A stretch of 8,169 nt of DNA, from NCBI GenBank assembly GCA_021804505.1, contig JAJZHL010000036.1:1-8169 (forward strand), read 5' to 3'. Made by a program: the position numbers and the translations under genes. Positions 6,373 through 8,169 of this stretch are shown piece after piece (the stretch's first letter is position 1; each line of letters starts with the position of its first letter). The stretch is from Pseudomonadota bacterium. GTDB lineage: Bacteria > Pseudomonadota > Alphaproteobacteria > Rickettsiales > Rickettsiaceae. The notes beneath the pieces were generated by a model, which saw only the letters and a program-made list of their open reading frames with translations, was not told where the DNA came from and did no database searches.

Positions 6373-6621
6373 TTATTTTTGATGCTTTTGGATATACTGT
6401 ATAACATCAGATACTGTTAAAATTTTACTAGCATCTTCGTCTGGTATATCACACTTATATTTTGCTTCTATTGCCATCATGAGTTCTACTGTATCTAAAC
6501 TATCTGCTTTAAGATCTTCAACAAATCTAGACTCAACGGTAATTAATTCCTTTTTTATCTTTAAAGTATTTGCAACAATCTCAATAACATCCTGTTCGAT
6601 ACTATTCATTCCTGTACTCAT
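6373..6621 (-). CDS. acpP: Acyl carrier protein
   Basis: AcpP is the small acidic carrier whose 4'-phosphopantetheine arm holds acyl chains during fatty acid and lipid A synthesis. The attachment motif ADSLDTVELMMAIE is intact, with the modified serine at residue 41 when counted from the ATG at 6621. The four-helix pattern and the C-terminal TVSDVIQYIQKHQK are as expected. Three in-frame ATGs are possible: 6642, 6621 and 6609. I choose 6621 (82 residues) because MSTGMNSIEQ resembles the MST...IEQ start of rickettsial acyl carrier proteins and GGGG lies about eight bases upstream. The 6609 start (78 residues) would match E. coli length, but its AGGA touches the ATG. The 6642 start has no ribosome binding site and adds a non-conserved hydrophobic stub. 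fabF follows 33 bp downstream in the same direction. Confidence 0.93.
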   Translation of the reverse strand: MSTGMNSIEQDVIEIVANTLKIKKELITVESRFVEDLKADSLDTVELMMAIEAKYKCDIPDEDASKILTVSDVIQYIQKHQK

Positions 6622-6898
6622 AATTAGAACCCCATAACTCATTAAAATTAATTTTAGAAAATATCCCGATATGCTTATGCTGCTAAAAGCTGTGGCGTGT
6701 AATACACAAGCTTTTTCGCTAAAGCAGTTTTTACTAAATTAAGTAAAGTAGGATATAACAATACCAATCTTCTAGCATAAAAAAACATTTTATGCCAGAG
6801 TAAAATAACAATAATTTATTTAAGATTCCTGTATTTCGCCTTTTAATGATCAAGAATACTAAACTAAATTATAGTTAATTAAAATAACAACATTTTAT
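6622..6898. other. Non-coding leader between mipZ and acpP
   Basis: These 277 bp contain no convincing gene on either strand and are strongly AT-rich. They should hold the end of the mipZ transcript and the acpP promoter. Candidate minus-strand promoter boxes are TTGTTA (6761-6756) with TTTAGT (6738-6733) at 17-bp spacing, or a TAAAAT (6656-6651) nearer the start codon; both are weak. Structures are an inverted repeat at 6685-6715, a hairpin at 6775-6795 (GCATAAAA / TTTTATGC, 5-base loop) and a palindrome at 6661-6672 (ATATC-CC-GATAT). The hairpin at 6775-6795 has no T-run after it on either strand. I see no clear intrinsic terminator for mipZ. Confidence 0.5.
6685..6715. repeat. Nested inverted repeat in the acpP leader
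   Basis: AAAAGCT (6685-6691) pairs with AGCTTTT (6709-6715). Nested inside is GTGTA-A-TACAC (6697-6707), an 11-bp palindrome. The outer and inner arms do not stack perfectly, because a GTGGC bulge lies on one side. On the minus strand the structure lies about 64 bases before the acpP ATG and ends in CTTTTAG, so it could act as a weak attenuator in the leader, end mipZ read-through, or be a protein-binding site. The repeat is seen directly and the function is inferred. Confidence 0.45.
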
Positions 6899-7714
6899 CT
6901 ACACAACATTAAGAAAATTTAAAAAATCTCGCAATTCCTGTCTTGCAGCAACATGCGAGATATTAAAAGCTCTCCCATGGTTTGCTTTTGTAAGGTCTAA
7001 AAGCGTTAATCCCTGTAAAAATAATTCTCTAAAAATTACCCGTTCACTAAAGCCCGGAGCAATTTTAAAACTAATTCTTTTCGCTAGCTGTTCAAGGGTA
7101 GTTCCCATTTTCCTTTTATTGACCGCATCTAGGTTACTTAGCCTATTACGCATCACAATCCATTCAATAGTACCGCCATCTCTGCTAGCTTTTTGCATTT
7201 TTTGGTCCCAGATCATTTGACTGTAGATAGATGGCTTGATAATAGATAAATCGTTACTTTTTATCTTTGCCATGACATCTAAGTCTAAAAAGCTGTCATT
7301 AATTGGGGTGATAATAGTATCAGCATAAGAATGAGCAAGCCTTGATAGGAAAGAGTAACTTCCTGGCGTATCAATTACCACATAATCAACATTTTTTATC
7401 TGCTCAAGCAGAATTGCCTCAAACCTCGATCTTTCATCCTCTTCTTTTTCTCCAATAGCAAGCTCCTTGCTTTCAGGCATATGAAAATGAACAGGTATTA
7501 AAACTTGTTGATCTGGATTTTGTGCATTATATTCGTTCCTACACTCTATATATCTTGTTAAGGAACCTTGACGTGAATCTGTATCTATACTTGCTACGGT
7601 AAAGCCATTATAAAGTAACCCTATAATTAAGTGCATAGAGCAGGTGGTTTTACCAGCACCACCTTTCTCATTACCTATTACAAATATATGACCACGTTTA
7701 TCACTATTTTTCAT
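6899..7714 (-). CDS. mipZ: Division-site positioning ATPase MipZ (ParA/MinD family)
   Basis: MipZ is a ParA-like ATPase that, in Caulobacter, binds the ParB-origin complex and blocks FtsZ polymerisation near the poles, so the division ring forms at mid-cell. This 271-residue protein shows the deviant Walker A NEKGGAGKTT (15-24, with Lys17 and Lys22). The switch I region IDTDSRQGSLTRY (43-55) follows, then the Walker B-like strand YVVIDTPG (111-118). MipZ-specific stretches are AHSYADTIITPINDSFLDLD, KPSIYSQMIWDQK, RNRLSNLDAVNKRKM and the C-terminal FRELFLQGLTLLDL and AARQELRDFL. These match MipZ better than ParA or MinD. The start ATG at 7714 overlaps the last 11 bases of the leucyl aminopeptidase gene, which implies co-transcription. 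The ribosome binding site is weak (AAGAT). The division role here is inferred from the family. Confidence 0.93.
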   Translation of the reverse strand: MKNSDKRGHIFVIGNEKGGAGKTTCSMHLIIGLLYNGFTVASIDTDSRQGSLTRYIECRNEYNAQNPDQQVLIPVHFHMPESKELAIGEKEEDERSRFEAILLEQIKNVDYVVIDTPGSYSFLSRLAHSYADTIITPINDSFLDLDVMAKIKSNDLSIIKPSIYSQMIWDQKMQKASRDGGTIEWIVMRNRLSNLDAVNKRKMGTTLEQLAKRISFKIAPGFSERVIFRELFLQGLTLLDLTKANHGRAFNISHVAARQELRDFLNFLNVV

Positions 7715-8169
7715 AGTTATCTTGAATAAATTTATTTAGTAGCCTGACGCCATAACCCACAGCCCCTGGAGGGGCAAGAGGAGTGGCCGTACGACCATCT
7801 GAAACACCAGCAATATCAAGATGTGCCCAAGGTGTGTCATTTTTAATGAAGCGGTTAATAAAATGAGCTGCTGTGGAACTGCCTGCGCCGCCTCCTGGGG
7901 ATGTAGGAATATTCGCGATGTCAGCAATAATCGATTTAAGCATTTCATCGTACTCTTTATGTAAAGGCATACGCCACAATTTTTCATTCACCTTAGCGCC
8001 TGCTTCAATAAGTTGCTCCGCTAATTTATCATTATTAGAAAAGCAGCCAGCATATGTTTTTCCTAGTGATATTATTATGGCGCCAGTAAGTGTAGCCAGA
8101 TCAACAATACATTTAGGGTTGAATTTTTCTTGTACATACCAAATAGCGTCAGCAAGGACTAGCCGGCCT
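7704..8169 (-). CDS. pepA: Leucyl (cytosol) aminopeptidase, C-terminal part; 5' end beyond right edge
   Basis: The frame is open from the right edge of the window to a TAG at 7704-7706, giving the last 154 residues of an M17-family metallo-aminopeptidase, which removes N-terminal residues from peptides in the cytosol. The visible part starts GRLVLADA, the second half of the NTDAEGRLVLADA signature, so the metal-binding Asp and Glu lie just outside the window while the catalytic Arg is inside. Family features that follow are VIDLATLTGA, LWRMPLHKEYDEM, SIIADIANI, AAHFINRF, PWAHLDIAG and the C-terminal GYGVRLLNKFI. A GTG at 7991 is internal and not a start. The 3' end overlaps mipZ by 11 bp, so the two are translated from one message. 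Nothing suggests that the gene is broken. Confidence 0.95.
   Translation of the reverse strand, partial: GRLVLADAIWYVQEKFNPKCIVDLATLTGAIIISLGKTYAGCFSNNDKLAEQLIEAGAKVNEKLWRMPLHKEYDEMLKSIIADIANIPTSPGGGAGSSTAAHFINRFIKNDTPWAHLDIAGVSDGRTATPLAPPGAVGYGVRLLNKFIQDNYEK

Noticed and set aside
6775..6795. GCATAAAA/TTTTATGC hairpin as the mipZ terminator
   Set aside because: The stem is weak and AT-rich and has no T-run after it on either strand.
7736..7987. Second minus-strand open frame within the pepA 3' region
   Set aside because: It overlaps the true pepA frame by +1/-1 shift. The pepA frame carries the conserved aminopeptidase motifs and this one carries none.
7704..7991. A short 95-residue gene starting at the GTG at 7991
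   Set aside because: The same frame continues upstream without a stop to the window edge and contains the leucyl aminopeptidase signature, so the GTG is an internal valine codon.

Overview
The window is AT-rich chromosomal DNA from an alphaproteobacterium, most likely a member of the Rickettsiales (Rickettsia, Megaira or Midichloria-like endosymbionts). The evidence is the MipZ-type ParA ATPase, which is typical of alphaproteobacteria, an acyl carrier protein and GlmM that read like rickettsial ones, loose gene spacing, and short 'GTCATCCC...GGGATGAC' palindromic repeats between genes. The assignment rests on protein resemblance recognised by eye, not on a database search.

Layout. Positions 1-373 (minus) hold the 5' part of an unrecognised gene that runs off the left edge. 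It is divergent from glmM (452-1810, plus). Between the two lies a 78-bp AT-rich region with a perfect 16-bp palindrome and TATAAT-like boxes. An EVE-domain gene (best start 1825, end 2259, plus) follows glmM by 14 bp. A palindromic repeat at 2262-2321 separates it from a convergent, unrecognised minus-strand gene (2380-2979) whose product ends in a 19-residue tandem repeat. A clear rho-independent terminator (about 3052-3100, minus) ends the ABC-F gene uup (3127-4902, minus). Upstream of uup is a 180-bp intergenic segment filled with two more palindromic repeat copies. Next come fabF (5083-6339) and acpP (6373-6621), a minus-strand pair 33 bp apart. A 277-bp non-coding leader with several inverted repeats separates acpP from mipZ (6899-7714). 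The start of mipZ overlaps the 3' end of a leucyl aminopeptidase gene (7704-8169) that runs off the right edge.

How the genes relate. Most of the window is housekeeping. GlmM makes glucosamine-1-phosphate for UDP-GlcNAc, and so for peptidoglycan and lipid A. AcpP and FabF elongate fatty acids. MipZ positions the FtsZ ring relative to the chromosome. PepA degrades peptides. Uup is a ribosome- or DNA-associated ABC-F ATPase. The EVE protein is a probable reader of modified nucleic acid bases.

I see no prophage, transposase, CRISPR array, toxin-antitoxin pair, tRNA or rRNA, and no convincing new multi-gene system. The points most worth a second look are the repeat-tailed hypothetical protein, the family of intergenic palindromic elements (one abuts the uup start), the EVE gene downstream of glmM, and the structured leaders of acpP and of the 2380-2979 gene.
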